Positions 52,994-61,216 of a stretch of DNA of 64,000 bases are shown here, one piece after another (within the stretch, counting starts at the first letter, position 1; each line of letters opens with the position of its first letter). The DNA lies in contig NZ_JAJVCN010000002.1 of assembly GCF_021390435.2 (NCBI RefSeq), positions 2,775,570-2,839,569 on the forward strand, in the 5' to 3' direction. The notes beneath the pieces are model-generated. The model made no database searches and was not told the DNA's origin. It worked only from the letters and a program-made list of their open reading frames with translations. The position numbers and the translations under genes are program-made. The DNA is from Kibdelosporangium philippinense (lineage in GTDB: Bacteria > Actinomycetota > Actinomycetes > Mycobacteriales > Pseudonocardiaceae).

Positions 52994-54205
52994 TCACCAG
53001 TCCCAGTCGATCTCGGTGTGGTTACCAGGGTCCCTGCGGGTCACAGGATTGCCGAACGGGTCCGTACGCTGACCGTTCTCATCGCGAATCTCGACATGAG
53101 GATGCCCGCTGCCCGGCGCGCGGGGACTGCCTTGCTTGATCGTCACCCGGACAACCCCGTTGTCGTCGACGTACTTCGGCGGACCGTTCTCCGTTTGGGT
53201 CTTGGTCCACCCCTGTGCTTGGGCCCACTTGTCCAGATCGCTGGCCTTCGGTGTGGCCCCACCGTCAAAGTAGTCGTGCAGGTTCGGCTTGACATCAGGC
53301 ACATTCGTGTCCAATTTGGACAGCTTACGTAGCTTCCTGAGTTTGGCGACCACGCCCGCGACTGGGATGAACCCGAACGCTGTGTTACCCAACGCACGTC
53401 CGGGCTCCTTGCTCCACTGATCCCAGTTGACCATCTGCTTACCGAACTCGAGCGGATTGTCCACCGCGAACGCCGCGGCCGAGGTCAACCCGTCCCACAT
53501 TTCCCCGTAATGGTCCGGGTTGTCGATCAGGTGATGAGGGCTGAGTTCCCACAGAAACTCCGCAGTCCCTGCCAAACCGTCCCACAAGCCGACGCCGATG
53601 TCGCCGACGAACCCAGCCACATCACCGACACCACCCCAGAAGGCATCCCACCCCGACTCCTCGGGCGCCTTGTCGCCCTCGCCCTTGATCACCGCGGCGG
53701 CGCGATCACCGGCTTCGGTCAACTGCTGCCGGGCCCGGTTCAACGTCTCGCGCGCCGCTTGACGTTTCGCCTCGCCGGGATCAGAGAAAGGAGCGACTGT
53801 GGTCGGTGTTCCGGCTTTCGTCCGCGCGTCCGCCTCTGCGGCAGCCTGTTCATGCGCCTGCTTCGCTTGTTGCGTGGCGCGTTCGCCCTCGTCCCACAAC
53901 CGGATCGCATCGCCGGCCTGCCCTTGTGCCCACCGAAGCGTCTCCGCATAACTGGACAACGCCGTCGCAGTCGCGGTAAAGGCGTCCGTAGCCTGGAACC
54001 ATCGACCGGGCTCATAGCTGAACTGGTCCCGGAACGCGTCCCCGGCAGCGCCTTGCCACGCGCCATTGTCGATCTTCTTCAAGCCGTGGCCCGCGTTGTC
54101 CATGGCCTGTCCGCGGCCACGGATCGCGACCACATTCTCCTCGATCGCGCTGGGGTCTCCGGGGACCAACTGCCGGGGATCACCTGTCTGGCCGAGTTCA
54201 GCCAT
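52994..54205 (-). CDS. T7SS-exported polymorphic toxin with WXG-type head
   Basis: 403 residues from ATG 54205 (MAELGQ), which overlaps the stop of the upstream ESX-like gene. Residues 1-115 are helical with W50-Q-G52, the WXG-type turn. Residues 120-190 are Ala/Gln-rich coiled coil. A glycine-rich hydrophobic stretch (FWGGVGDVAGFVGDIGVGLW) follows at about 200-225. The last ~95 residues form a separate domain with VDDNGVVRVTIKQGS, GHPHVEIRD and PGNHTEIDWDW. The two His and the Asp/Glu suggest a nuclease-type toxin, but the class is not certain. It would act in target cells after export. Confidence 0.8.
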   Translation of the reverse strand: MAELGQTGDPRQLVPGDPSAIEENVVAIRGRGQAMDNAGHGLKKIDNGAWQGAAGDAFRDQFSYEPGRWFQATDAFTATATALSSYAETLRWAQGQAGDAIRLWDEGERATQQAKQAHEQAAAEADARTKAGTPTTVAPFSDPGEAKRQAARETLNRARQQLTEAGDRAAAVIKGEGDKAPEESGWDAFWGGVGDVAGFVGDIGVGLWDGLAGTAEFLWELSPHHLIDNPDHYGEMWDGLTSAAAFAVDNPLEFGKQMVNWDQWSKEPGRALGNTAFGFIPVAGVVAKLRKLRKLSKLDTNVPDVKPNLHDYFDGGATPKASDLDKWAQAQGWTKTQTENGPPKYVDDNGVVRVTIKQGSPRAPGSGHPHVEIRDENGQRTDPFGNPVTRRDPGNHTEIDWDW

Positions 54206-54527
54206 CGGCCACATCCCGAGCCGGGTCGTCACCAGCTCCGGTAGCCCGGAATGTCTGCTCTACGTTGCTGTCGTTCTCGATGTACGCGTCCATCGAGGCA
54301 TTGAGTGCTTTGGCGATCTTGTCGCCGTCCTCAAGCAGCACCTCGACGCCGTACTGCCACCGGTCACAGAAGTGGTCGAACGCGCCGCGCAGACCGTCAT
54401 GGCCATAAAGGTGTGTGGCACCGACGATGTCGTCGACCTCGCAGGTCTTCATGTCGTGCATCGTCTGGGAAATCGCCTGGCCTGCTTGATCAAGCGCGGC
54501 CAGATCGACATCGAATCCATCAGGCAT
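54198..54527 (-). CDS. ESX/WXG100-like small T7SS partner
   Basis: 109 residues from ATG 54527 (MPDGFDVDLAALDQAG), with GGAGG eight nt upstream on the minus strand. Two long helices flank YGHDGLRGAFDHFCDRW, the layout of EspC-like/WXG100 proteins that pair with a secreted substrate. It overlaps the SseB-like gene upstream and the toxin downstream, so it is probably the toxin's export partner. Confidence 0.75.
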   Translation of the reverse strand: MPDGFDVDLAALDQAGQAISQTMHDMKTCEVDDIVGATHLYGHDGLRGAFDHFCDRWQYGVEVLLEDGDKIAKALNASMDAYIENDSNVEQTFRATGAGDDPARDVADG

Positions 54528-54948
54528 CCTGACCACCTCCAGACCTTTGACCACATCCAGCGCCGTTCGGTTCCGGCACATCCGCACCAGCGAACGTCGC
54601 CGGCCCATCACGCTGAGGAAGCAACGGAAGCCCGTGATCCTCACCGAGGTCGAACAGGACACCGATACCCGGGCGAAGCTGGGTCAACAGATCGCGTCCG
54701 GTGGTGCTCAGCCACGGCTTGTCCTGCCCGAACGCCGCGAACCGCTCCAGCGTCGAGAACGCCAGCACCCACTGCCCTTTCCCCGGGATCGACGAGACCA
54801 TCACACCAGGCCGATCACCCGGCGTACGCCGTACATAGACCGTCGCATCCGCGAACGCGGCGTCGAACGCCGCCGGTGGGAGGCTCCGGTGCCGCACCGC
54901 CATAGCGACTCGCACAATGCTGAGTTCCTCGTCCCGGTCTTCCACCAT
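54520..54948 (-). CDS. SseB-family protein
   Basis: 142 residues from ATG 54948. SseB N-terminal pattern: AAFADATVYVRRTPGDRPGV, WVLAFSTLERFAAFG and GRDLLTQLRPGIGVLFDLG. Soluble; the family is common beside T7SS genes, with an unknown role. It is first in the four-gene operon 54948-52591, in which all junctions overlap or lie within 4 nt. No convincing promoter was found in 54,949-55,317, which otherwise shows no gene. Confidence 0.75.
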   Translation of the reverse strand: MVEDRDEELSIVRVAMAVRHRSLPPAAFDAAFADATVYVRRTPGDRPGVMVSSIPGKGQWVLAFSTLERFAAFGQDKPWLSTTGRDLLTQLRPGIGVLFDLGEDHGLPLLPQRDGPATFAGADVPEPNGAGCGQRSGGGQDA

Positions 54949-55537
54949 GGCACGAACCTAACGTCAAACGTCGGCCTCCACGCAGCAGCTGGCCACGGTC
55001 CCCCTGATGGGCGAATCCGTCCCCACCAGGTGACGGTAGGAGTGCTCACACATGATCAATTACCGCTAGCCGTCACCGGAACCGCCCGCACGGGACACTT
55101 GACTCAGCGACGCGCTGCCTGGCCGAACCCACACCAGATACATCCGAGCACGACGACAACAGTCGCTGACACGGAACCGATCTCGGAAAGATGCAATCGG
55201 GCACGATGGCTGTCACCGGGTGACGATCGTCAATCTGCCGCGCCGGGCACAGCCAACCCGACTTGTAGCGATCAACAAGCGTGAGTGATCGCGCGCCGGC
55301 CGACAACCAACCTGCGCTCAGGACCGTCGGCGAGACCGTCGTCGACGGTTGGCATGAAACTGGTGGTCGCGGCAAATCAGGCGGACGAGCTCCTCGCAGC
55401 TCTGCGGTGACAAGACCCACTGGAGTCGAGACAGCTCGCCGAGGAGATACGCCGGGTCGGTCTCAACAAGACTGACCTTCTGATTCACCCGTCGACCGAT
55501 CTGCGCACCGTCATTCATGGAGCGTTATTCATGAGGG

Positions 55538-56302
55538 TTACCAGCCGAGTCGATAGAACTCGAGCGATGTGATGATCCGGATGATGTTGGGGAGCTCGGA
55601 AAGGCGTCCTCGATAGCCGGTCGCAATCATCTTCCAGTTCTTGATATGCGCGATGCATCGCTCGACGGCGGATCGAAGTGAGGAGATGAATTTATTGTTC
55701 ACCTTGTCGTCAGCCGAGAGCTCGCCGCCCTTTGGCTTTTTGCGAGGCGTAATCGTGTGAGTGCCCTGATAGGCAGGGTCACCGATGACTGAGGTCTCGG
55801 CCAGAAGATCTTCCCAGTCACACTCGGCGAACGCTTTCCGGTCATGCATCGAGCCAGGCAGAGGGGCGGATATTCCCAGCAGGCCTCCCTCCGTATCGGC
55901 GGCGACCTGGATGTTCAGCCCCGCGCGGCGCCGCTTGCCGGAGAAGTTGTCTTCGTGACCAGCACGGTTGCCGGTCGGGACATCGGTTCCGTCGACCAGG
56001 ACGAGCCGGCCGCGGATGGCCTCCTTGAGGTTTGGAATGTGCAGGCACAGGGCCTGCCCAATCAATGGGAGAATGCCTCGATAGATCCGCGATACGGTCG
56101 ACTGACTGACGCCGAACAGATCGCCCACGGCCGCCTGGTTCAGATTCTGTCGGACGTACACCAAAGTGATCACGACAGCGCGATACAGTCCCACGGTCGG
56201 AGGCCACGCTTGGTTCTCATGGCATTGGATGATCTGCCAGATGCGCGCGACAAGCTCCTGGATCTGGTCAGCAGCAAGCCCTGTAGTAGTCTGATAACGC
56301 AA
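55538..56302 (-). CDS. IS5-family transposase (DDE_Tnp_4 type)
   Basis: 254 residues from a TTG at 56302. HTH at VGDLFGVSQSTVSRIYRG, Asp in LVDGTDVPTG, Asp in VIGDPAYQG and Glu in LRSAVERCIAHIKNWK. It fills the element almost completely and appears intact, so it could be active. The TTG start sits in the arm of a hairpin. Confidence 0.9.
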   Translation of the reverse strand: MRYQTTTGLAADQIQELVARIWQIIQCHENQAWPPTVGLYRAVVITLVYVRQNLNQAAVGDLFGVSQSTVSRIYRGILPLIGQALCLHIPNLKEAIRGRLVLVDGTDVPTGNRAGHEDNFSGKRRRAGLNIQVAADTEGGLLGISAPLPGSMHDRKAFAECDWEDLLAETSVIGDPAYQGTHTITPRKKPKGGELSADDKVNNKFISSLRSAVERCIAHIKNWKMIATGYRGRLSELPNIIRIITSLEFYRLGW

Positions 56303-56364
56303 CGACCCCGCCTGTAAGTTGTCTTCTGTGAGAGGAAAACGATCTTACTTGCCTGGGGTCGTTG
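56300..56364 (-). promoter_or_regulatory. Hairpin covering the transposase start
   Basis: Perfect 10-bp arms CAACGACCCC (56300-56309) and GGGGTCGTTG (56355-56364), helped by a short TAAG/CTTA pairing inside. On the minus-strand transcript the 3' arm contains the TTG start codon, so messages that read in from outside would hide it. Confidence 0.55.
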
Positions 56365-56917
56365 TCCTATTTTGAGGTGATCAAGTCGCCAGAATAACGC
56401 TCATGAGCATGACCGCCGTGTAGATCGGGACCTCATACCGGTTGCGAGTGAGCCACGCAGCCAAGTCGAAAGCAACATCATTGACTTGTCGCGCCCAGCT
56501 GCGCCGACCACCGTCTATCGCCCGTTCAACGCCGACAACGCTGCCTCGATGATCGAGCTTCTCGTACCACCACTCGTCACCATCGATGTTCAGCCGCACG
56601 CGACGGTACTTGACCTCGATCACCCATATCCCGGAAGGACCAACGAGCACCTGGTCCGTTTCGCCGCACCTGTTGCGGTAGCCACGCAGCAACACCCAGT
56701 CGTCCGGCAGCACCGACAACGCCCAGGCAAGTTCGTCTTCCCCCAGAATCCCAAAAGCCTGTTGTTGCCGACGACCATAGATCTGCTGCGCGCGGGCATC
56801 GGCGCGTCGCACCTCATGCCAGGCCCCGTGGACACGAGCCGCGGCGTCTCTCTGGACCGTTCCCGGTTTGGTGGACACGAGGGGTAGGTGCCGCCCGATT
56901 GTTCGGGAGACGCATCA

Positions 56918-57216
56918 GTGGGTTCGACACGCCGCCGATTTACCGAGGAGTACAAGGCTCAGGCGGTAGCGTTGGTTATCGATGATCATCGGCCGATTGC
57001 CGAGGTCGCACGCAATATCGGTGTGCACGCGATAACGTTGGGGAGCTGGGTGAAGAAAGCCAGGGGGCCGATACCTCGGCGAGTACGCCATTGGAGGATT
57101 CGGAGCGCGCTGAGTTGGAGCGGCTGCGTGCGGAGAACGCCGAGCTGAAGATGCAGGTCGAGTTCGCAAAAAAAGTAGCGACCGTGCGCCACGAACACAA
57201 AGAGTGGGGAATGTAG
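56918..57216 (+). pseudogene. IS3-family orfA fragment with a frameshift
   Basis: From GTG 56918 (GGGAGA upstream) it reads RRRFTEEYKAQAVALVIDD and a helix-turn-helix to LGSWVKKA. It then continues in another frame with the leucine zipper ERAELERLRAENAELKMQVE and FAKKVATVRHEHKEWGM to TAG. An A7 run near the end resembles the usual IS3 slip site. orfB is absent. Confidence 0.8.
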
Positions 57217-57241
57217 GTATCTCTGTTTGATGTGGTGCTAT

Positions 57242-58364
57242 GTGAGAGATGAAGGATTGGCCCTTCGGTGTCGCCCTTCGGGGGGAGATACCAAACCGCC
57301 TCATGCTGCGTTGGTTGGAGACCGTCGTGGTGAGCGATGAGGAAAAGGCGTACGAGATGCGTCAGGTAGGGGACGGGAAGGCGAGCGCAAGCGAATCACT
57401 GATGAAGTGTCGAAACTTTCAAGTGGTATCAGAACCGGGGTGTGGTCGTGACCCTGGGATGAGCCTGGCGGACACCCGGCTACTGGCCAGGCGGTACCCG
57501 GCATGAAGGTGACGCGAGCCCGTTCTGCTGCTCTCGCATGGAACGTGGGAAGGCGTACCCCGATACCGCTGTTCGCGGGGTACGGGCAGCGACAGGAAGC
57601 GCGCACAAGTGGCGGAAACCATGAGGCGCTGAGTACCGTCGCGGGGCACGCATTCGGACCGGCTCATAGTAGTGGAGAAGCTCCTGTAATGGGAGTGGAG
57701 CGAAGGTGCCGGACTGTCCAGATTAGTTCGTTCGAGCAACCGAAGACATTTCGGGAGGGATCGAGTGAGCGCGTCGAAGTCGACTGAAGAAGTCAAGCCG
57801 TTTCGTATCTCGAAGCGGGAAGTGTGGGAGGCGTACCAGAAGGTCAAGGCCAACGGTGGAGCACCGGGCGTGGATGGCTGCTCACTCGATAAGTTCGATG
57901 AGGATCTGAAGAACAATCTCTACCGGATCTGGAACCGGATGTCATCGGGAAGCTATTTTCCACCTCCGGTGCGGGCGGTGCCGATACCGAAAGATGGAGG
58001 CCGTGGGGTCAGAATTCTTGGCGTTCCCACGATTGCTGACAGAATCGCTCAAACTGTGGTGGCCCGAAGGTTGGAGGAGCGCGCGGAAGCAATCTTCCAT
58101 AACGACTCGGACGGCTATCGTATTGGGCGGTCGGCGATCGATGCGGTGGCTAAGTGTCGGAAGCGGTGCTGGAAATACAACTGGGTGGTCGATCTGGATA
58201 TCCAGAAGTTTTTCGACAGCGTGCCGTGGGATCTCATGGTCAAAGCGGTGGAGGCGAACACTGACCAGCCGTGGGTCGTGTTGTATGTCAAACGGTGGCT
58301 ACGTGCACCGTTGCAGCATCCAGGCGGGGCCCTGGAAAAGCGGGATCGGGGGACTCCCCAGGGC
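57242..58364 (+). mobile_element. Group II intron, 3' part missing
   Basis: A GTGAGAG stretch at 57242 may be the intron 5' end. The 57,260-57,760 stretch has no protein frame but has the paired GC-rich segments of intron domain I (for example GCGTACCCCG/CGGGGTACG near 57,555-57,585) and the GGCGGAAACC and GAGCGAAGG type loops. The reverse transcriptase follows, inside domain IV. Everything after RT block 4 is gone, cut by the RIT-like element. The boundaries are approximate. Confidence 0.7.
57765..58364 (+). pseudogene. Group II intron reverse transcriptase, truncated
   Basis: GTG 57765 has GGAGGG upstream. RT blocks present: ANGGAPGVDG (0), PPPVRAVPIPK (1), RILGVPTIADRIAQ (2), WVVDLDIQKFFDSV (3, with the first catalytic Asp) and GTPQGG (4). 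The YADD block 5, the maturase X domain and the endonuclease are missing. The frame runs on into unrelated sequence to 58574. It cannot be active. Confidence 0.9.
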
Positions 58365-58476
58365 GGGTTATGTTCAGCTGAACATAACCCGCCTTATGAA
58401 CAGCGCTGGGTTATGCGCAGTGCGGGCGACAAGGCTTGGGGGCCAGCGATTTCGGGGTCGAGCACTGCGCATAACC
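58362..58476. repeat. Palindromic half-site array at the end of the RIT-like element
   Basis: A perfect 32-bp palindrome (58362-58393, centre AGCT) is followed by 15-bp inverted arms GGTTATGCGCAGTGC (58409-58423) and their mirror (58462-58476). Together they give five copies of TTATGNNCA in both orientations at 58368, 58379, 58394, 58411 and 58466. This is what tyrosine recombinase binding sites look like. Confidence 0.7.
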
Positions 58477-58495
58477 TTCGTGAGGCGTGCTGGGC

Positions 58496-59503
58496 TCACA
58501 AGCTGGCGAGCCAACTGATCAGCCCGGTGTCGTGGTTCCATTCGGGTAGTTCGTCGGTGACGATTTCGGTGTAGGCGGCTTCGAGGGCTTTGCGTTTGGC
58601 CTCGGTGGAGGCGCGGGCGTAGATCTCGGTGGTGGTCAGGTCGATGTGTCCGAGGATGTCGCGGATGTAGGGCAGCGGGACACCGGCCTCGTAGAGGTGC
58701 ATGGCCTTGGAGTGGCGCAGGGTATGCGGGCCGAGGTGTGCGCCGGTCAGTTCCGAGTCGTCGGCGCGAGCCCGGTATTTGCTGATGATCCAAGCGATTC
58801 CGCCGCGGCTGAGCTTGCGGTGATGCTGGTTGGTGAACAGCGGGTGCTCGTCGTGGCCGGGGGTGTCGAGGCCGTGTTCGGCCAGGTAGGCCTTCAGCAG
58901 GGCCGCGGTGTTGTCGCCGAGCGGGACGTGGCGGATTTTGCGACCCTTGCCGGTCAGCATCGCCAGGGCCGGGGGTTGCAGGCGGATGTCACCCACGGTC
59001 AGGTCGGTGAATTCGGAAACCCTGGCGGCGGTGTCGTAGAGGGCGGCCAGCAGGGTCGCGTCGCGGCGGCCTGGCCGGGTGGACCGGTCGGGGCCGGCGA
59101 GCAGGCGGCGGGTCTGGGCGACGGTGAGGTGATGGACGCCCGGTTGGGTCTTGCGTTTCGCGGGGATGGCGAGGATGTCCTGGCAGGCGGCCATTCGGGC
59201 CGGGTCGTGGGATTGCAGCCATCGGAAGAACGAGCTGACCGCGGCCAGGCGCTGGTTGCGGGTCGAGATGCTGTTGTGCCGTTGTGTTTCCAGCCAGTCG
59301 AGGAATGCGGTGATCGCGTCGGAGTCGATGCGGTCGAGGGCGAGTTTGTCGGGCGGGACGGATTTGTGGTCGCGGAACCAGGCGATCAAAAGTTTGAAGG
59401 TGTCACGGTAGGAGGCGATCGTGTTGGGTGAGCAGCCGCGCAGCCCGGCCAGGTGTGAGGTGAGGAACCGGTGCAGCAACACCGCGAAATCAGTGGCCAT
59501 CAC
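58496..59503 (-). CDS. Tyrosine recombinase (RitC-like)
   Basis: 335 residues. N-terminal SAM-like DNA-binding part (SPNTIASYRDTFKLLIAWF), then the catalytic domain with Arg in DTAARVSEFTDL, Lys in GKGRKIRHVPL, HTLRHSKAMHL, LGHIDLTTTEIYA with the Tyr. All residues are present, so the enzyme may be active. ATG 59503 overlaps the end of the upstream recombinase. Confidence 0.9.
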   Translation of the reverse strand: MMATDFAVLLHRFLTSHLAGLRGCSPNTIASYRDTFKLLIAWFRDHKSVPPDKLALDRIDSDAITAFLDWLETQRHNSISTRNQRLAAVSSFFRWLQSHDPARMAACQDILAIPAKRKTQPGVHHLTVAQTRRLLAGPDRSTRPGRRDATLLAALYDTAARVSEFTDLTVGDIRLQPPALAMLTGKGRKIRHVPLGDNTAALLKAYLAEHGLDTPGHDEHPLFTNQHHRKLSRGGIAWIISKYRARADDSELTGAHLGPHTLRHSKAMHLYEAGVPLPYIRDILGHIDLTTTEIYARASTEAKRKALEAAYTEIVTDELPEWNHDTGLISWLASL

Positions 59504-60406
59504 GAGGGCCTTCCGTGATAGGCGGGACGATGTCGCCGTAGGCGTGTTGGATGTGGGCGGCGATGTGCGGGTAGGACTCGGCGGTCAGCCTCAGGTAGTA
59601 GTCGGTGTCGGCAACCGACGAATGCCCCATGTAGGTCTGCAGGATCGGTAGCAGCGCCGCGATGTCCTCGCCGTGGGCGAACCAGGCCCGAAGATTGTTG
59701 ACTGCCATGGTGTGCCGCAGATCGTGGACGCGCGGGCCACGGCCCCGGCCGCCGTGGGGGATGCGGGCCTGCCAGAGGAACCGGCGGAAGTTCTTGTCGA
59801 TGTTGCCGATCGTCAGCGGGCGTCCGGTGGTGCCTGGGAACAGCCAGTCCGCGCCGGTGCGCCCGGCGACGTGGTCGTAGTAGTCGGCCAGTCGCTCGCG
59901 CAGCGGTGCGCTGACCGGGACCTGCCGGTCTTTGCCGCCCTTGCCGTCGCGGATTGTCAGGACCCCGGCCTCGGGATCGACGTCGCCGAAGGCCAGCAGT
60001 CGGGCTTCGGAAGCGCGTAGGCCGCAGGCGTAGATCGTGCGGAACAGCACGGGCATGACCAGGTGCCGGAACGGGACCTGGGAGTCGTAGTGGCAGCGGT
60101 CGGTCTGGGCGAACACCGCGGCCAGCTCTTGGTCGGTGTAGATGTGCGGGACGTAGCGGGCGGGGCGGGGCAGTGCCCCGGCCGGCAGGACATAGGCCAC
60201 CACGCCCCGGCGGCCCAGCCAGCGGGCCAGCTCCCGCACCGGCGCGGCCAAGCCGTGCAGGGTCGATGGGGTGACCTCGCGCCGACGGGCGGCTGCGATC
60301 CATGCCTCGACCGACTCCTGGGTGGGTGCCTGCTGACAGGGGAACCGGGCGGCGGTGAACGCGGCGAACCGGGTCAGCACCCGCTCCTCGGCGTCGGCGT
60401 ATCCGG
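59490..60406 (-). CDS. Tyrosine recombinase (RitB-like), 5' end cut by IS21
   Basis: The frame is open from the IS21 end; recognisable sequence begins at YADAEERVLTRFAAF. Catalytic Arg in ACGLRASEARLL, Lys in DGKGGKDRQVPV, HDLRHTMAVNNL, MGHSSVADTDYYLR with the Tyr. The true start was probably lost with the IS21 junction. An alternative in-frame start could lie within the IS21 terminal repeats. Confidence 0.85.
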
Positions 60407-60445
60407 TGATGTGTCCAGGTGAGTACGAACTGATGTGTCCAGGTG

Positions 60446-61216
60446 TCAAGCGACGGTGGCGGTGTCCGTGATGGCGGCGAGTCGGTTCTTCAGCCGGTAG
60501 CTGGGGCCGTTGATGGGGATGACGTCGCAGTGGTGCAGGAGCCGGTCGAGGATCGCGGTGGCGAGGACCTCGTCGCTGAAGACTTGGGCCCATTCCCCGA
60601 AGTTCTTATTCGAGGTCAGAATGACGGAGCCTTTCTCGTAGCGCTTCGAAATAACCTGGAAGACCAGGTTGGCTTCGGCGCGTTCGAGGGGCTGATAGCC
60701 CACCTCGTCGATCACGAGGACGTTGGGCCGTAGGTAGGTGCGCAGAGTGCTGGTGAGCCGTCCGATCGCGTCGGCGGCTTTCAGGCGGCGGACCATGTCG
60801 TCCAGGGTGGTGAAGTAGACGGTGTAGCCGGCGCGGCAGGCAGCGACCGCGAGAGCGACGGCGATGTGTGTTTTCCCGACTCCGGGCGGCCCGAGCAGAG
60901 CGGCGTTGCCTTTGTCCTCAATGAACGAGAGCGTGGCCAAGTCTTTGATCTTCCGCGGATCCAGCTCGGGCTGGAAGGAGAAGTCGTAGTCGTCCAGGGT
61001 CTTGTGGTGCGGCAGTTTCGACAGGCGCAGGGCGCTGCGGAAGCGGCGTTCGTCGCGGACGGCGGCTTCCTCTTCCAGGACCAGGTCGAGGAACTCGAGG
61101 TATCCCATCTGGTTGTCCTCGGCGCGGCGGGCGAAGGTGTCGAGCTGGCTGGGCAGGTGGTTCAGGCCGAGCCGGGTGGCGGTGGAGCGGATGCGGGTGG
61201 TGACCAGCTCGTTCAA
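60446..61216 (-). CDS. istB: IstB ATPase of IS21
   Basis: 256 residues. AAA+ core with Walker A GPPGVGKTHIAVAL, Walker B NVLVIDEVGYQPLER and a sensor region SVILTSNKNFGEWAQVF. It helps IstA choose and hold the target DNA. ATG 61216 overlaps the IstA stop at 61213 (ATGA), so the two are made together. Full length for the family. Confidence 0.95.
   Translation of the reverse strand: MNELVTTRIRSTATRLGLNHLPSQLDTFARRAEDNQMGYLEFLDLVLEEEAAVRDERRFRSALRLSKLPHHKTLDDYDFSFQPELDPRKIKDLATLSFIEDKGNAALLGPPGVGKTHIAVALAVAACRAGYTVYFTTLDDMVRRLKAADAIGRLTSTLRTYLRPNVLVIDEVGYQPLERAEANLVFQVISKRYEKGSVILTSNKNFGEWAQVFSDEVLATAILDRLLHHCDVIPINGPSYRLKNRLAAITDTATVA

Larger units (their letters stand above)
55520..56402 (-). 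mobile_element. IS5-family element (ISL2-like), 883 bp
   Basis: Perfect 11-bp ends GAGCGTTATTC at 55520-55530 and, inverted, 56392-56402. The target copy ATG is at 55517-55519 and 56403-56405. The first 70 bp of the same element recur alone at 63390-63459. Confidence 0.92.
55318..56878 (-). pseudogene. NERD-domain protein, interrupted by an IS5-type element
   Basis: The N-terminal piece (GTG 56878 to 56403) has a GEDELAWAL helix and the NERD core ETDQVLVGPSGIWVIEVKYR. The C-terminal piece (55516-55318) reads NDGAQIGRRV and ETDPAYLLGEL to the stop. Removing the IS and one ATG restores 224 residues (VMLM then NDG). NERD domains are nuclease-related and often sit on plasmids or in defence contexts. 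The interrupted gene ends early as SVILAT inside the IS. Confidence 0.85.
58366..60406 (-). mobile_element. RIT-like element of tyrosine recombinases, right end missing
   Basis: Two adjacent, overlapping recombinase genes next to a palindromic terminus recall recombinase-in-trio (RIT) elements, which carry three. The first gene and the other terminus would lie to the right, where IS21 now begins at about 60,407. It landed in the group II intron reverse transcriptase. Confidence 0.65.

Noticed and set aside
52994..54232. Start of the toxin at 54232
   Set aside because: The ATG at 54205 overlaps the upstream stop as in the rest of the operon, and the extra nine residues are not typical of WXG heads.
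54528..54662. Longer N-terminus for the ESX-like gene
   Set aside because: It would overlap most of the SseB-like C-terminus, whereas ATG 54527 has a good ribosome site.
55281..55475. Plus-strand frame opposite the NERD C-terminus
   Set aside because: The minus frame rejoins the NERD protein exactly, so the plus frame is a shadow.
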